Below are positions 23,901 to 47,445 of a stretch of 64,000 bases of DNA, one piece after another; position 1 is the stretch's first letter, and each line of letters begins with the position of its first letter. The notes under the pieces were generated by a model, which did no database searches, was not told the DNA's origin, and was given only the letters and a program-made list of their open reading frames with translations. Position numbers and translations under genes: made by a program. This stretch comes from Babylonia areolata (Eukaryota > Mollusca > Gastropoda > Neogastropoda > Buccinidae), in the NCBI RefSeq assembly GCF_041734735.1, contig NC_134903.1:232501-296500 (forward strand), in the 5' to 3' direction.

Positions 23901-25460
23901 CACAATGTTTACCTCCCCTGTTCTGTCTGTCACCAGTACTGCTGATGTACACAATGTTTACCTCCCCTGTTCTGTCTGTCTGTCACCAGTACTGCTGATG
24001 TACACAATGTTTACCTCCCCTGTTCTGTCTGTCTGTCACCAGTACTGCTGATGTACACAATGTTTACCTCCCCTGTTCTGTCTGTCTGTCACCAGTACTG
24101 CTGATGTACACAATGTTTACCTCCCCTGTTCTGTCTGTCTGTCACCAGTACTGCTGATGTACACAATGTTTACCTCCACTGTTCTGTCTGTCTGTCACCA
24201 GTACTGCTGATGTACACAATGTTTACCTCCCCTGTTCTGTCTGTCTGTCACCAGTACTGCTGATGTACACAATGTTTACCTCCCCTGTTCTGTCTGTCAC
24301 CAGTACTGCTGATGTACACAATGTTTACCTCCCCTGTTCTGTCTGTCTGTCACCAGTACTGCTGATGTACACAATGTTTACCTCCCCTGTTCTGTCTGTC
24401 TGTCACCAGTACTGCTGATGGACACAATGTTTACCTCCCCTGTTCTGTCTGTCTGTCACCAGTACTGTTGATGTACACAATGTTTACCTCCCCTGTTCTG
24501 TCTGTCACCAGTACTGCTGATGTACACAATGTTTACCTCCCCTGTTCTGTCTGTCACCAGTACTGCTGATGTACACAATGTTTACCTCCCCTGTTCTGTC
24601 TGTCACCAGTACTGCTGATGTACACAATGTTTACCTCCCCTGTTCTGTCTGTCACCAGTACTGCTGATGTACACAATGTTTACCTCCCCTGTTCTGTCTG
24701 TCTGTCACCAGTACTGCTGATGGACACAATGTTTACCTCCCCTGTTCTGTCTGTCTGTCACCAGTACTGCTGATGGACACAATGTTTACCTCCCCTGTTC
24801 TGTCTGTCACCAGTACTGCTGATGGACACAATGTTTACCTCCCCTGTTCTGTCTGTCTGTCACCAGTACTGCTGATGTACACAATGTTTACCTCCCCTGT
24901 TCTGTCTGTCACCAGTACTGCTGATGTACACAATGTTTACCTCCCCTGTTCTGTCTGTCACCAGTACTGCTGATGTACACAATGTTTACCTCCCCTGTTC
25001 TGTCTGTCACCAGTACTGCTGATGTACACAATGTTTACCTCCCCTGTTCTGTCTGTCTGTCACCAGTACTGCTGATGTACACAATGTTTACCTCCCCTGT
25101 TCTGTCTGTCTGTCACCAGTACTGCTGATGTACACAATGTTTACCTCCCCTGTTCTGTCTGTCTGTCACCAGTACTGCTGATGTACACAATGTTTACCTC
25201 CCCTGTTCTGTCTGTCTGTCACCAGTACTGCTGATGTACACAATGTTTACCTCCCCTGTTCTGTCTGTCACCAGTACTGCTGATGTACACAATGTTTACC
25301 TCCCCTGTTCTGTCTGTCACCAGTACTGCTGATGTACACAATGTTTACCTCCCCTGTTCTGTCTGTCACCAGTACTGCTGATGTACACAATGTTTACCTC
25401 CCCTGTTCTGTCTGTCACCAGTACTGCTGATGGACACAATGTTTACCTCCCCTGTTCTGT
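17965..25460. repeat. 49/53-bp minisatellite, about 147 units (largest array)
   Basis: Unit is CAGTACTGCTGATGTACACA-ATGTTTACCTCCCCTGTTCT-GTCTGTCAC, with a 53-bp class carrying an extra CTGT. Minor variants are GTACACAA/GGACACAA, CAATG/CAGTG and GCTG/GTTG. Stretches of strictly alternating 49- and 53-bp units (for example 20482-20886) give a 102-bp dimer. Each unit ends in a pyrimidine-rich tract plus CACCAG. Intergenic. Confidence 0.96.
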
Positions 25461-25502
25461 CAGTCATTCACAAGCAACCAAAACACCTAAACACAAATTT
25501 CT

Positions 25503-25504
<2 letters not shown>

Positions 25505-25552
<48 letters not shown>
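25505..25552. repeat. (AC)n microsatellite
   Basis: About 23 AC dinucleotides. Confidence 0.95.
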
Positions 25553-25553
<1 letters not shown>

Positions 25554-25682
25554 ACAACCCTCATCATATTTATCATGCATAGCTATACCTGAACGATGCC
25601 CTTAATTATCGTATCACATACCTTGTTACAGAGCGAAGTCTCACGTCTCGATATGTTCATCACACAGCAATCCACACTAATG

Positions 25683-27340
25683 AACGCTGTGAACTGTCAC
25701 CAATAGTTCATCACACAGCAATCCACACTGATGGACGCTGTGAACTGTCACCACTATAGTTCATCACACAGCAATCAACACTGATGGATGCTGTGAACTG
25801 TCACCACTATAGTTCACCACACAGCAATCAACACTGATGGACGCTGTGAACTGTCACCACTATAGTTCATCACACAGCAATCAACACTGATGGACGCTGT
25901 GAACTGTCACCACTATAGTTCATCACACAGCAATCAACACTGATGAACGCTGTGAACTGTCACCACTATAGTTCACCACACAGCAATCAACACTGATGGA
26001 TGCTGTGAACTGTCACCACTATAGTTCATCACACAGCAATCAACACTGATGGATGCTGTGAACTGTCACCACTATAGTTCACCACACAGCAATCAACACT
26101 GATGGACGCTGTGAACTGTCACCACTATAGTTCACCACACAGCAATCAACACTGATGGACGCTGTGAACTGTCACCACTATAGTTCATCACACAGCAATC
26201 CACACTAATGAACGCTGTGAACTGTCACCACTATAGTTCATCACACAGCAATCAACACTGATGGACGCTGTGAACTGTCACCACTATAGTTCATCACACA
26301 GCAATCAACACTGATGGACGCTGTGAACTGTCACCACTATAGTTCATCACACAGCAATCAACACTGATGGACGCTGTGAACTGTCACCACTATAGTTCAT
26401 CACACAGCAATCAACACTGATGGACGCTGTGAACTGTCACCACTATAGTTCACCACACAGCAATCAACACTGATGGACGCTGTGAACTGTCACCACTATA
26501 GTTCATCACACAGCAATCAACACTGATGGACGCTGTGAACTGTCACCACTATAGTTCATCACACAGCAATCAACACTGATGGACGCTGTGAACTGTCACC
26601 ACTATAGTTCACCACACAGCAATCAACACTGATGGACGCTGTGAACTGTCACCACTATAGTTCACCACACAGCAATCAACACTGATGGACGCTGTGAACT
26701 GTCACCTATAGTTCATCACACAGCAATCCACACTGATGGACGCTGTGAACTGTCACCACTATAGTTCATCACACAGCAATCAACACTGATGGACGCTGTG
26801 AACTGTCACCACTATAGTTCATCACACAGCAATCAACACTGATGGACGCTGTGAACTGTCACCTATAGTTCATCACACAGCAATCAACACTGATGGACGC
26901 TGTGAACTGTCACCAATAGTTCATCACACAGCAATCAACACTGATGGACGCTGTGAACTGTCACCACTATAGTTCATCACACAGCAATCAACACTGATGG
27001 ATGCTGTGAACTGTCACCACTATAGTTCATCACACAGCAATCAACACTGATGGACGCTGTGAACTGTCACCTATAGTTCATCACACAGCAATCCACACTG
27101 ATGGACGATGTGAACTGTCACCAATAGTTCATCACACAGCAATCCACACTGATGGACGCTGTGAACTGTCACCAATAGTTCATCACACAGCAATCCACAC
27201 TGATGGACGCTGTGAACTGTCACCAATAGTTCATCACACAGCAATCCACACTGATGGACGATGTGAACTGTCATCAATAGTTCATCACACAGCAATCCAC
27301 ACTGATGGACGATGTGAACTGTCACCAATAGTTCATCAAA
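25683..27340. repeat. 53-bp minisatellite with internal inverted repeat
   Basis: About 32 units of AGTTCATCACACAGCAATCA-ACACTGATGGACGCTGTGAA-CTGTCACCACTAT. Each unit contains AGTTCA-x3-CACAGC and its near-complement GCTGTGAACT, so single-stranded units could fold. A shorter class lacks CACTA or CTA at the end. Confidence 0.94.
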
Positions 27341-27485
27341 GTGCGGCAGTCACTCGTTTGTGTTGCACTTTATAACAGCACGATGAGGTGTTGTGTGTGG
27401 GGGGTGGTGTGTGGGGGGGAGGTTGGAAGGCGTCTTTGGATGGGGGTGGGATTGTGGGGGGGTTGAGGGAAGGATGAGCAGGGAC

Positions 27486-27516
<31 letters not shown>

Positions 27517-28025
27517 GGGAGGGGGAAGAAAGATGACGATAATACTGGGAGGAGGGCGGTAAAAGTAACAAAATATTAGAATATGCCAATGCAGCATGTT
27601 TTCATGGGAGTCTACAACTGTTTTGTATATTACACTCAGCCACAAAAGCTGAGAACCAGGCCAAGCAGACCCGACAAGAGCCGATAAAACTTGCAGATGA
27701 AGAAACGTCTAGGAGCTGCATCACAGGGCGTGCCACGTGTTATATCTCTGTCAGGGTTTTTCTCGTCTTTCTGTCAGTCCTCTGGCGAGAAATTTTAAGT
27801 TCTAGTTTTTTTGGTTTTTTGTTGTTGTTTTTCCTCGGTGAATCTTCTGGCGAGAAATTTCAAGTTCCAGGTTTTTCATCTTCCTCTAACAATCCTCTGG
27901 CGAGAAACTTAACGGGACTGTGCGGCCAACAGAATGCAGATGCATATTCCGGGACAATGTACTGATTTTCAGTTTCTCAAGGAGGCGTCACAGCGTTCCA
28001 TGTCTAGATCACATGCATATATATA
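27341..28025. other. Unique sequence, no gene seen
   Basis: Includes a G-rich stretch (about 27390-27470), a (GACA)n run (about 27486-27517), and three diverged copies of CTCTGGCGAGAAATTT at about 27780-27915. No coding exon recognised. Confidence 0.5.
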
Positions 28026-28031
28026 CGTGTG

Positions 28032-28077
<46 letters not shown>

Positions 28078-28325
28078 TTGATTTCTGCTAGAGAAGGTTG
28101 CCAGAGTATAACACTCTCGTTGCCGTGGGTTCTTTTTCAGTGCGCCAAGTGCGTGCTGCACGGGGGACCTCGGTTTATCGTCTCATCCGAATGACTAGAT
28201 GCCAAGTTTGATTTTCCAGTCAAACTTGTGAGACAGGGCGAGAGCGGGATTCGATCCCACACCCTCACGGACTCTGTATCGCCAGATGAGCGTCTGTACC
28301 ATTCTGCCACCTTCCTTCCTGTTCT
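28026..28325 (-). mobile_element. tRNA-headed SINE, minus strand, with (GT)n at its truncated end
   Basis: On the minus strand: head GGTGGCAGAATGGTACAGAC (A-box region) and GGATCGAATCCC (B-box), then the central domain GATGAGACGATAAACCGAGG and CCACGGCAACGAGAG. The copy stops near CTAGCAGAAATCAAC, close to where the 13205 copy stops, and runs into (AC)n (plus strand GT, 28026-28075). The head resembles tRNA-Leu-type heads of mollusc SINEs. It is not a functional tRNA gene, since the body continues without a terminator. Confidence 0.8.
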
Positions 28326-28334
28326 ACGTGTACT

Positions 28335-28845
28335 GAATGAGGCTTTATCTGTATCCCACTGTTGTCAAAGCTTCGTTTTCATTTTGTCACCTTAATTATA
28401 TTATGCTGAAGTTGTTGCTGTTGTTGTGTATGTGTTTGTATCCCACTGTTTTCATGGCTTCATTTTCATTTGTCACTTTATTCATGTTGAAGTTGTTGCT
28501 GTTGTTGTGTTTGTGTTTGTATCCCACTGTTTTCATGGCTTCATTATCATTTGTCACTTTATTCATGTTGAAGTTGTTGCTGTTGTTGTGTATGTGTTTG
28601 TATCCCACTGTTTTCATGGCTTCATTATCATTTGTCATTTTATTCATGTTGAAGTTGTTGCTGTTGTTGTGTATGTGTTTGTATCCCACTGTTTTCATGG
28701 CTTCATTTTCATTTGTCACTTTATTCATGTTGAAGTTGTTGCTGTTGTGTATGTGTGTTTGTATCCCACTGTTTTCATGGCTTCATTTTCATTTGTCACT
28801 TTATTCATGTTGAAGTTGTTGCTGTTGTTGTGTATATGTGTTTGT
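28335..28845. repeat. 81-bp minisatellite, about six units
   Basis: Unit includes TTTGTATCCCACTGTTTTCA-TGGCTTCATT-TTCATTTGTC and GTTGAAGTTGTTGCTGTTGT. Because 81 is a multiple of three, frames stay open on both strands without evidence of coding. Confidence 0.9.
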
Positions 28846-29055
28846 CAAATGTTTTCTGTCCTGTGCTGTAGGCTGAGATGCAATGATAAAGAACATGAAC
28901 AGGACTAGAAAGAGAAGGAGGAGGAGGAGGCTGATTGACTGAACGTGAAATGGGTGAAGAATCAGGCACAATAAAGGCCTCATTGCAATTCTGTCCGTCC
29001 AAAGAAACAAAACAAAAAACGAAATGACAGAAACAAAGAAGAAAAGAAACGGATG
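28846..29055. other. Unique sequence, no gene seen
   Basis: Purine-rich stretch with a GGA-rich run near 28915-28930. Confidence 0.4.
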
Positions 29056-30115
29056 AGAAAAACATTACTGAGATATCCCGCGAACAATACCAAGATCATG
29101 ACAAAACATTACTGGGATACTCAGCGAACAATACCAAGATCATGACAAAACATTACTGGGATATCCCGCGAACAATACCAAGATCATGACAAAACATTAC
29201 TGAGATATCCCGCGAACAATAACAAGATCATGACAAAACATTACTGAGATATCCCGCGAACAATACCAAGATCATGACAAAACATTACTGAGATATCCCG
29301 CGAACAATACCAAGATCATGACAAAACATTACTGGGATATCCCGCGAACAATACCAAGATCATGACAAAACATTACTGGGATATCCCGCGAACAATAACA
29401 AGATCATGACAAAACATTACTGGGATATCCCGCGAACAATACCAAGATCATGACAAAACATTACTGGGATATCCCGCGAACAATACCAAGATCATGACAA
29501 AACAATACTGGGATACTCCGCGAACAATAACAAGATCATGACAAAACATTACTGGGATATCCCGCGAACAATACCAAGATCATGACAAAACATTACTGGG
29601 ATATCCCGCGAACAATACCAAGATCATGACAAAACATTACTGGGATATCCCGCGAACAATACCAAGATCATGACAAAACATTACTGGGATATCCCGCGAA
29701 CAATACCAAGATCATGACAAAACAATACAGGGATACTCCGCGAACAATAACAAGATCATGACAAAACATTACTGGGATATCCCGCGAACAATACCAAGAT
29801 CATGACAAAACAATACTGGGATACTCCGCGAACAATAACAAGATCATGACAAAACATTACTGGGATACTCCGCGAACAATAACAAGATCATGACAAAATA
29901 TTACTGAAATACTCCGCGAACAATACCAAGATCATGACAAAACATTACTGGGATACTCCGCGAACAATAACAAGATCATGACAAAACATTACTGGGATAC
30001 TCCGCGAACAATAACAAGATCATGACGACAAAACATTACTGGGATACTTCGCGAACAATAACAAGATCATGACAAAACATTACTGGGATACTCCGCGAAC
30101 AATAACAAGATCATG
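29056..30115. repeat. 44-bp minisatellite (about 24 units)
   Basis: Unit is ACAAAACATTACTGGGATAT-CCCGCGAACAATACCAAGAT-CATG. Variants are ATATCCC/ATACTCC and ATACC/ATAAC. The 3' half of the array is enriched in ATACTCC-ATAAC units, so the array has two domains. Confidence 0.94.
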
Positions 30116-30227
30116 AAAAGAATAGTTATTACAACATATACAACTGCACGCGCGCACGTGAGCACACACACACACACACGCACTCTCTCTCTCTGTGTGT
30201 CTCTCTCTCACACACACACGCACACAC
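30116..30227. repeat. (AC)n/(CT)n simple repeat patch
   Basis: Mixed CA and CT dinucleotide runs between two minisatellites. Confidence 0.8.
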
Positions 30228-31218
30228 ACGATGGCATGACATCAAGTAGTGGGAACAGAAGTCATTGATTATGGCATGGCATCAAGTAGTGGGAACAGAA
30301 GTCATTGATTATGGCATGGCATCAAGTAGTGGCAACGGAAGTCATTCATTATGGCATGGCATCAAGTAGTGGCAACAGAAGTCATTCATTATGGCATGAC
30401 ATCAAGAGTGGGAACAGAAGTCATTCATTATGGCATGGCATCAAGTAGTGGGAACAGAAGTCATTCATTATGGCATGGCATCAAGTAGTGGGAACAGAAG
30501 TCATTGATTATGGCATGGCATCAAGTAGTGGGAACAGAAGTCATTCATTATGGCATGGCATCAAGTAGTGGCAACGGAAGTCATTCATTATGGCATGGCA
30601 TCAAGTAGTGGGAATGGAAGTCATTCATTATGGCATGGCATCAAGTAGTGGCAACAGAAGTCATTCATTATGGCATGGCATCAAGTAGTGGGAACAGAAG
30701 TAATTGATTATGGCATGGCATCAAGTAGTGGGAACAGAAGTCATTGATTATGGCATGGCATCAAGTAGTGGCAACGGAAGTCATTCATTATGGCATGGCA
30801 TCAAGTAGTGGGAACAGAAGTCATTCATTATGGCATGGCATCAAGTAGTGGGAACAGAAGTCATTCATTATGACATGACATCAAGAGTGGGAACAGAAGT
30901 CATTCATTATGGCATGGCATCAAGTAGTGGGAATGGAAGTCATTCATTATGGCATGGCATCAAGTAGTGGGAACAGAAGTCATTCATTATGGCATGGCAT
31001 CAAGTAGTGGGAACAGAAGTAATTGATTATGGCATGGCATCAAGTAGTGGGAATGGAAGTCATTCATTATGGCATGGCATCAAGTAGTGGGAATGGAAGT
31101 CATTCATTATGGCATGGCATCAAGTAGTGGCAACAGAAGTCATTCATTATGGCATGACATCAAGAGTGGGAACAGAAGTCATTCATTATGGCATGGCATC
31201 AAGTAGTGGGAATGAAAG
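30228..31218. repeat. 40-bp minisatellite (about 25 units)
   Basis: Unit is GGCATCAAGTAGTGGGAACA-GAAGTCATTCATTATGGCAT. Variants are GGAAC/GCAAC/GGAAT and CATTC/CATTG. One variant, ACATCAAGAGTGG, is two bases shorter. Confidence 0.94.
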
Positions 31219-31741
31219 TCAGTGTTTGCAAAGGGCCGCGAGCGGATCAACTGAAAGTATAGAAAAGAAATATATTTATTTCATTTTAGATTCGAATACA
31301 GGTATTGCTGGAATTTGAAGAAGTGTTTGGGAGAGTGTTCTATTCTTTGTACCATCAAATGATAGACTCGTTTAAAACGAATCAATGTTGGGTTTAGGGG
31401 CAACTCTGATTCACGTTGGAACTGAAAACAGGAACAAGGTCTGAAGAAAACCATTCCATTTCTAACCCCCACCCCCACCCCCCAATCCTCCACACCGCCC
31501 TCACAACCCCGCTTTTGTATGTTGTCAGTGGAAAAAATGACTGCATACTCATCACAGTTGTCATTGTGTTTCCAAGTGAAGGTTGTCCCAGTCATTACTG
31601 GCAGTCACCGAAGTTTCCAACAGAAATATCGTCATCTTGAACACGGAGGTTGAGACTCTTTGACATCAACACGGCATGCTGTTGTGGCGCTGTTGACTGT
31701 ATTTGATGCCGCCTCAGAGACACCGAGACAGAGTCGGCAAG
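31219..31741. other. Unique sequence, no gene seen
   Basis: Contains a C-rich run (about 31466-31485). Open frames up to about 100 codons on the minus strand show no recognisable domain. Confidence 0.5.
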
Positions 31742-31970
31742 ACTGATCCAGTGTACACCAGTGACGCTTCCTGTTTCGACATGGTGACTTGTCATCCAGT
31801 GTACACCAGTGACGCTTCCTGTTTCGACAGGGTGACGTCATCCAGTGTACACCAGTGACGCTTCCTGTTTCGGCAGGGTGACGTCATCCAGTGTACACCA
31901 GTGACGCTTCCTGTTTCGGCAGGGTGACGTCATCCAGTGTACACCAGTGACGCTTCCTGTTTCGGCAGGG
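31742..31970. repeat. 46-bp minisatellite, about five units
   Basis: Unit is ATCCAGTGTACACCAGTGAC-GCTTCCTGTTTCGGCAGGGT-GACGTC. The first units carry TTCGACA in place of TTCGGCA. Confidence 0.92.
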
Positions 31971-33000
31971 TGCTGGGTCTCAGGAAAGGCCTCTTTACTC
32001 CGTATTTCCTCATTCCATCAGGGGGTTGTGGAAGGTTATAACGGCGGAAGGAGAGGACTGGCCTCGCCTTCCCATGCTGTACTCAAGACATGATGGATAT
32101 GGATTTCATTGCCCCGATCATCGTAAAAAGCTGTGCGACCTTCAACCTTCTTTCAACCTTAAAAATGTGCGAACATAAGGCGACATTGCCTGGAACTTTC
32201 ATTGTTGCTAAGCCTTGATTTGAAAGTCATGTCTCAGAAAAAAGAAAAAAAAGAGTGTTCCACAACTTTTCTGACCGAGTGTAGATATGGTTCAATTGTG
32301 GTTTTCTGGGCAGAGGGGAAAAGACACAGACGAGGAAGGTGGTGGGGAAGATGGGAGAATGTTCAAAAGTATTTTACAACCAAAATGTATCCAAACACTT
32401 TGATACAGCATCCAGATACTCCGCTTTTCCAGCCTAAATGTGCATAAGATTTTCGGCATGTGACTCAATAGGAGCAATTTTATTGGTCAGTTTTCGTTTC
32501 TGGAAAGGGAACACCACATAACGACTAAAATAGGTTATGGGCTATCAGTATACATGGCAACAAATTCGCTGTCGTTATTTGGTACTTTTTTCCAACCATA
32601 CTATCAACACGTACACTTAAAGTCACAGAGTAAAAGTGATGCCAGAACATATTTATCAGAGGCCCTGATTGTGCTCTGTGACCTATTTTTGAGGACGCTG
32701 ACGCCGCAAAAATTCAGGTATTCATGTGAGCCACACATTATGTCGACTAAATCAGGTCATAATTAACTGTATGCAGGTATGAAGGAATATTGGGGGTGGT
32801 AGTACATAACAAGATACAAACATAAATCGAAAATCATACACAAACACAGATACAGTAGAAATTAGGATACATACAAGTGCTTATCAATATAAAAACGTGT
32901 TCATACTCACACATGCACGCACTACACACACACACATTTGAACAGAAGCTGCATATTACATGTGGATGGGGCTGATGACTACATCTTTCGGTGGATGGGT
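31971..33000. other. Unique sequence, no gene seen
   Basis: The block 31980-32165 (GGAAAGGCCTCTTTACTCCG onwards) looks like it could be an old interspersed repeat, but no promoter boxes or tail are visible, so no call is made. 32165-33000 is AT-rich with no recognised exon. GGGTTAGGGTTAG at about 32997-33009 is a short chance match to telomere-like sequence beside a LINE 3' end. Confidence 0.4.
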
Positions 33001-34105
33001 TAGGGTTAGCACAATTCTATTTATCACACTGGATTTGTTCGAGAGACAGGGCATTGACCGCTTTGGGGAAAACGCTAATGGCGAAGCGATTGGTTTTCGT
33101 CCTTCTGTACCGTCGACCACAGGGGAGCATCTCGAAAATCTCAAAAGTTGGATGTGATTCGTTCTGGTTGATTGATTTTGCTTTTTTTGAGTAGCCGTTT
33201 ATAATATATGTCTTCTAGAGAAGGTGGATCAGCCCCGGTATCTTGGTGGCAGTGTTTACGATTCTGTTAAGGGCTGCAACTTCTGCCTTGGAAATGTTTC
33301 CGTACCAAACAGTAATAGCGAAGGTTAGCACACTTTCAATGACTGCTCGGTAGAAATCAACCATGATTTCTTTTTTAATTCCGAACTTTTTGAGGCGCCG
33401 AAGAAAGTACAGGCGCTGTTGTGCTTTCTTAACATTTTTTGCCGTATTTTTCTCCCATTTCAAATCGTTGGAAAGGATCAGTCCGAGAAATTTAAAGTCG
33501 CTGATGATCTCTACTTGCTTGTCTCCAATGACAAGTGGTAAGGGATCAGATCTGGTCTTCCTGAAATATAGAATTAATTCTTTGGTTTTTGATACGTTGA
33601 GTTCTAAGTTGTTTTGATCACACCAGCTGACAAGTTCCAGTACTTCTTCCCTATATTTTGACTCATCACTGTTCGTAATCAACCATTCTAGAGTAGTATC
33701 GTTGGCAACCTTGACCATGGTGTTACATTCATTTTGAGCTGCACGTCATGTGTGAATAGTGAGTACAACAGTGGGGATAGAACACATCCCTGTTGGGTGC
33801 CTAATGTTGAGAATGCATGTGGAGGAAGTGAGGTCACCAACTTTAACTTGCGGTCTGCATCTTAGAAAATTTAGGATCCATGCACAAATTGATTCAGGCA
33901 GCGAGAGGTTTTTCAGTTTAAAATATAGTTCTGATGGCACTATTGTGTTGAACGCAGAGCTGTAGTCAATGAAAACGATCCTGGCATAGCTGTTAGGATT
34001 TTCGAGATGTCTGAGGACGTGGTAGAGGCCTATGCTAATGGCATCTTCAACTGATCTGTTAGTTCTATAGGCGAACTGAAAGGGATCAAAAGGAGGAATG
34101 CGGGT
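33001..34105 (-). mobile_element. Degraded LINE, CR1/Rex1-like RT domain, minus strand
   Basis: On the minus strand, in order: DPFQFAYRTNRS (about 34090-34055), FIDYSSAFNT (about 33980-33952), ELYFKLKNLSLPESICAWIL, then a frame change near 33720-33780. A region follows with VANDTT in place of the catalytic F/YADD, then NVSKTKELILYFRK, DFKFLGLILSNDLKW, KKAQQRLYFLRRLK, FYRAVIESVLTF and ITVWYGN. A later frame gives LPCGRRYRRTKTNRFAISVF and a stop at 33017-33019. Order and spacing match CR1/Rex1-type ORF2. The N-terminal endonuclease is absent (5' truncation near 34105), and at least two frame changes and the altered active site show it is dead. Confidence 0.85.
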
Positions 34106-34345
34106 TTTTAGGAACTAATTTCAAAGCATGTTTGTGTAATCTCACATGAGGTTTTAGAGTATTAATGCTAGCATGATCCCACAATGTAGCATAATCTATG
34201 ATTGACTGAATGTGAGCATATTTTTGAGACATTCTTTACATAAGTAATATGCTCAGACCATGAAAAATTATTACTGATAACAATACCAAGAACTTTGTAT
34301 GATTTGATTCTTCAATCATAACAATGGAAATGAAGATATTGAATA
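34106..34345 (-). mobile_element. Second degraded LINE fragment, minus strand
   Basis: Minus-strand frames give LGIVISNNFSWSEHITYVKN, then after a gap and frame change SIIDYATLWDHASINTLKP and VRLHKHALKL. This matches the region after the RT active site of a different LINE lineage, with an internal deletion. It abuts the CR1/Rex1-like fragment. Confidence 0.6.
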
Positions 34346-34483
34346 AATTTGTTGACATTATCTGGCATTTCTGTCGAGTTGTTTCAGACATGCATTTAGT
34401 TTCTTTAGCAGTGACATATAGTTATGTTCCATCCATCTAACTAATCTGTTTACACTATCATAAATTGGATGTCTGAGACAGAG

Positions 34484-34530
34484 ACAGAGAATGAATGAAT
34501 GAATGAAAGAATGAATGAATGAATCTTTAT
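34484..34530. repeat. (GAAT)n microsatellite
   Basis: About ten GAAT units. CTTTATTTTC follows at about 34523-34535 and gives AATAAA on the minus strand, a possible distal poly(A) signal for MRPL20. Confidence 0.7.
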
Positions 34531-34717
34531 TTTCCAACAGTGAAGATATTAGCACTTTGGCCGACTTACACATCTGCCGTTGTTCTAAGAGACACACAAA
34601 CATGTACGCATATAAATGTAGTTATACTGAATACTTAATACATCTATAATGTACGAGTATAACACAGCGTCAAACTGAGAGACACAACATCGCTCACATC
34701 TGTACAGAACGGAAGCG

Positions 34718-35073
34718 AGTAACACACACACACGCACACACTCGCACACACACACACTAACACACACACACACACCAAGAGAAAAACAACAACAAAACCC
34801 TAGTATGAATGCTACACATGAATTATTCAAGTGAAATTAACACAGAAAAGTAACGATAAAATTTTAAACACAGATGTAAGAGACATAAAAGACAGCAAAT
34901 AAGGCAACGGGTAATAGGGATATGGACAGATAGACACATTATGTGGAAGACAGAGAGAGGGAGAGACAGCGGGGAGAGAGAGACAGAGACAGATAGACAG
35001 ACAGAGATGTAAAGATATGTCAGAGAGAAAGACAGAGAGAGAGAGGGTATATATATGGATATTTGTGTGAGTG

Positions 35074-35122
<49 letters not shown>

Positions 35123-35125
35123 CAT
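34718..35125. repeat. Cluster of (AC)n, GACA/GAGA and (GT)n simple repeats
   Basis: (AC)n at about 34720-34775, GAGA/GACA-rich at about 34948-35046, (GT)n at about 35075-35120. Lies in the presumed 3' flank of minus-strand MRPL20. Confidence 0.85.
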
Positions 35126-35288
35126 GAACTTGCCTGCGTCCACACACACACCATTCATACTGCTATCACAACTTACACACAAAATCACAAACTCCATTTA
35201 ACTGACACACTTTTTTTTTTAATTTCCATCCCACACATGACCACTAGTTGCCAAATGCACAGATTATGTCACTTAAAACAGCACAAAG

Positions 35289-35289
<1 letters not shown>

Positions 35290-35341
<52 letters not shown>
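35290..35341. repeat. (GT)n microsatellite at the MRPL20 stop codon
   Basis: About 25 GT dinucleotides on the plus strand. On the sense (minus) strand the (CA)n run starts immediately after TGA, so it lies in the 3' UTR. Confidence 0.9.
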
Positions 35342-46455
<11,114 letters not shown>

Positions 46456-46794
46456 TTTCTGCACTTTCTAGAATTAACTTGTTTTGACCTCTGAATAGTG
46501 TGATTGAATCAGTTGCGTCCCGTAGGCTTTTGCCTGAAGAGTTGTCTTTCTTGATCACCTTCGTACACGATTATTCACAATTAACTATATTCCTTTCTCT
46601 CATCTCAATCTCTTGTATTTCTAACTGTCTATGTATATCTCTATCTATGTATATCTCTGTGTCTTTTTTACTGCTTGAGTCTAACACAACATAGACGTAC
46701 ATTATAAAATCGTGCCTGGCCTATTTGAAATTACTAAAAGAAAAAAAAGAAAAGTTTGTTTCCAGCTTCTGTCTGCTGCAGTCATCAAATATAA

Positions 46795-46851
46795 TAATAA
46801 TGGATACTTCTATAGCACACTATAATAATAATGGATGCTTCTATAGCACAC

Positions 46852-46896
<45 letters not shown>

Positions 46897-46952
46897 CATG
46901 GATACTTCTATAGCACACTATAATAATAATAATGGATACTTCTATAGCACAC

Positions 46953-47006
<54 letters not shown>

Positions 47007-47166
47007 GGATGCTTATATAGCACACTATCCAAAAATCTGCATGAAATATAATAATAATGGATTCTTATATAGCACACTATCCTGAAATCTGCATGAAATA
47101 TAATAATAATGGATACTTCTATAGCACACTATAATAATAATAATGATAATGATGATGATACTACTT

Positions 47167-47214
<48 letters not shown>

Positions 47215-47301
47215 ATGGATACTTATATAGCGCACTATCCAGAAATCTGCTCTAGGTGCTTTACAAAAACGCTTTTGTTAACATAAAACATTACATCAAT
47301 G

Positions 47302-47385
<84 letters not shown>
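46795..47385. repeat. (ATA)n, (CTA)n and (CA)n with copies of a TATAGCACACTAT motif
   Basis: (ATA)n runs alternate with ATGGATACTTCTATAGCACA-CTAT motifs (at least seven between 46800 and 47240). The last copy extends into CCAGAAATCTGCTCTAGGTG-CTTTACAAAAACGC, a longer interspersed repeat. A (CA)n of about 40 dinucleotides runs at 47304-47382. Confidence 0.85.
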
Positions 47386-47387
<2 letters not shown>

Positions 47388-47445
47388 ACTGCATACATAC
47401 ATTTTAACATACATGTGTATCTAACAGCTACCCTAACACATACGC

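Noticed and set aside
17965-25460. CRISPR-like appearance of repeated units
   Set aside because: There are no unique spacers: units are head-to-tail with only minor variants, and the genome is animal.
28240-28325. tRNA-Leu gene on the minus strand
   Set aside because: The head continues directly into the SINE central domain.
31980-32165. Possible old interspersed repeat
   Set aside because: Looks repeat-like, but no promoter boxes, tail or target duplication could be seen, so no family is claimed.
32990-33012. Telomere-type repeat (GGGTTAGGGTTAG)
   Set aside because: Only two units, beside a LINE 3' end; no longer tract.
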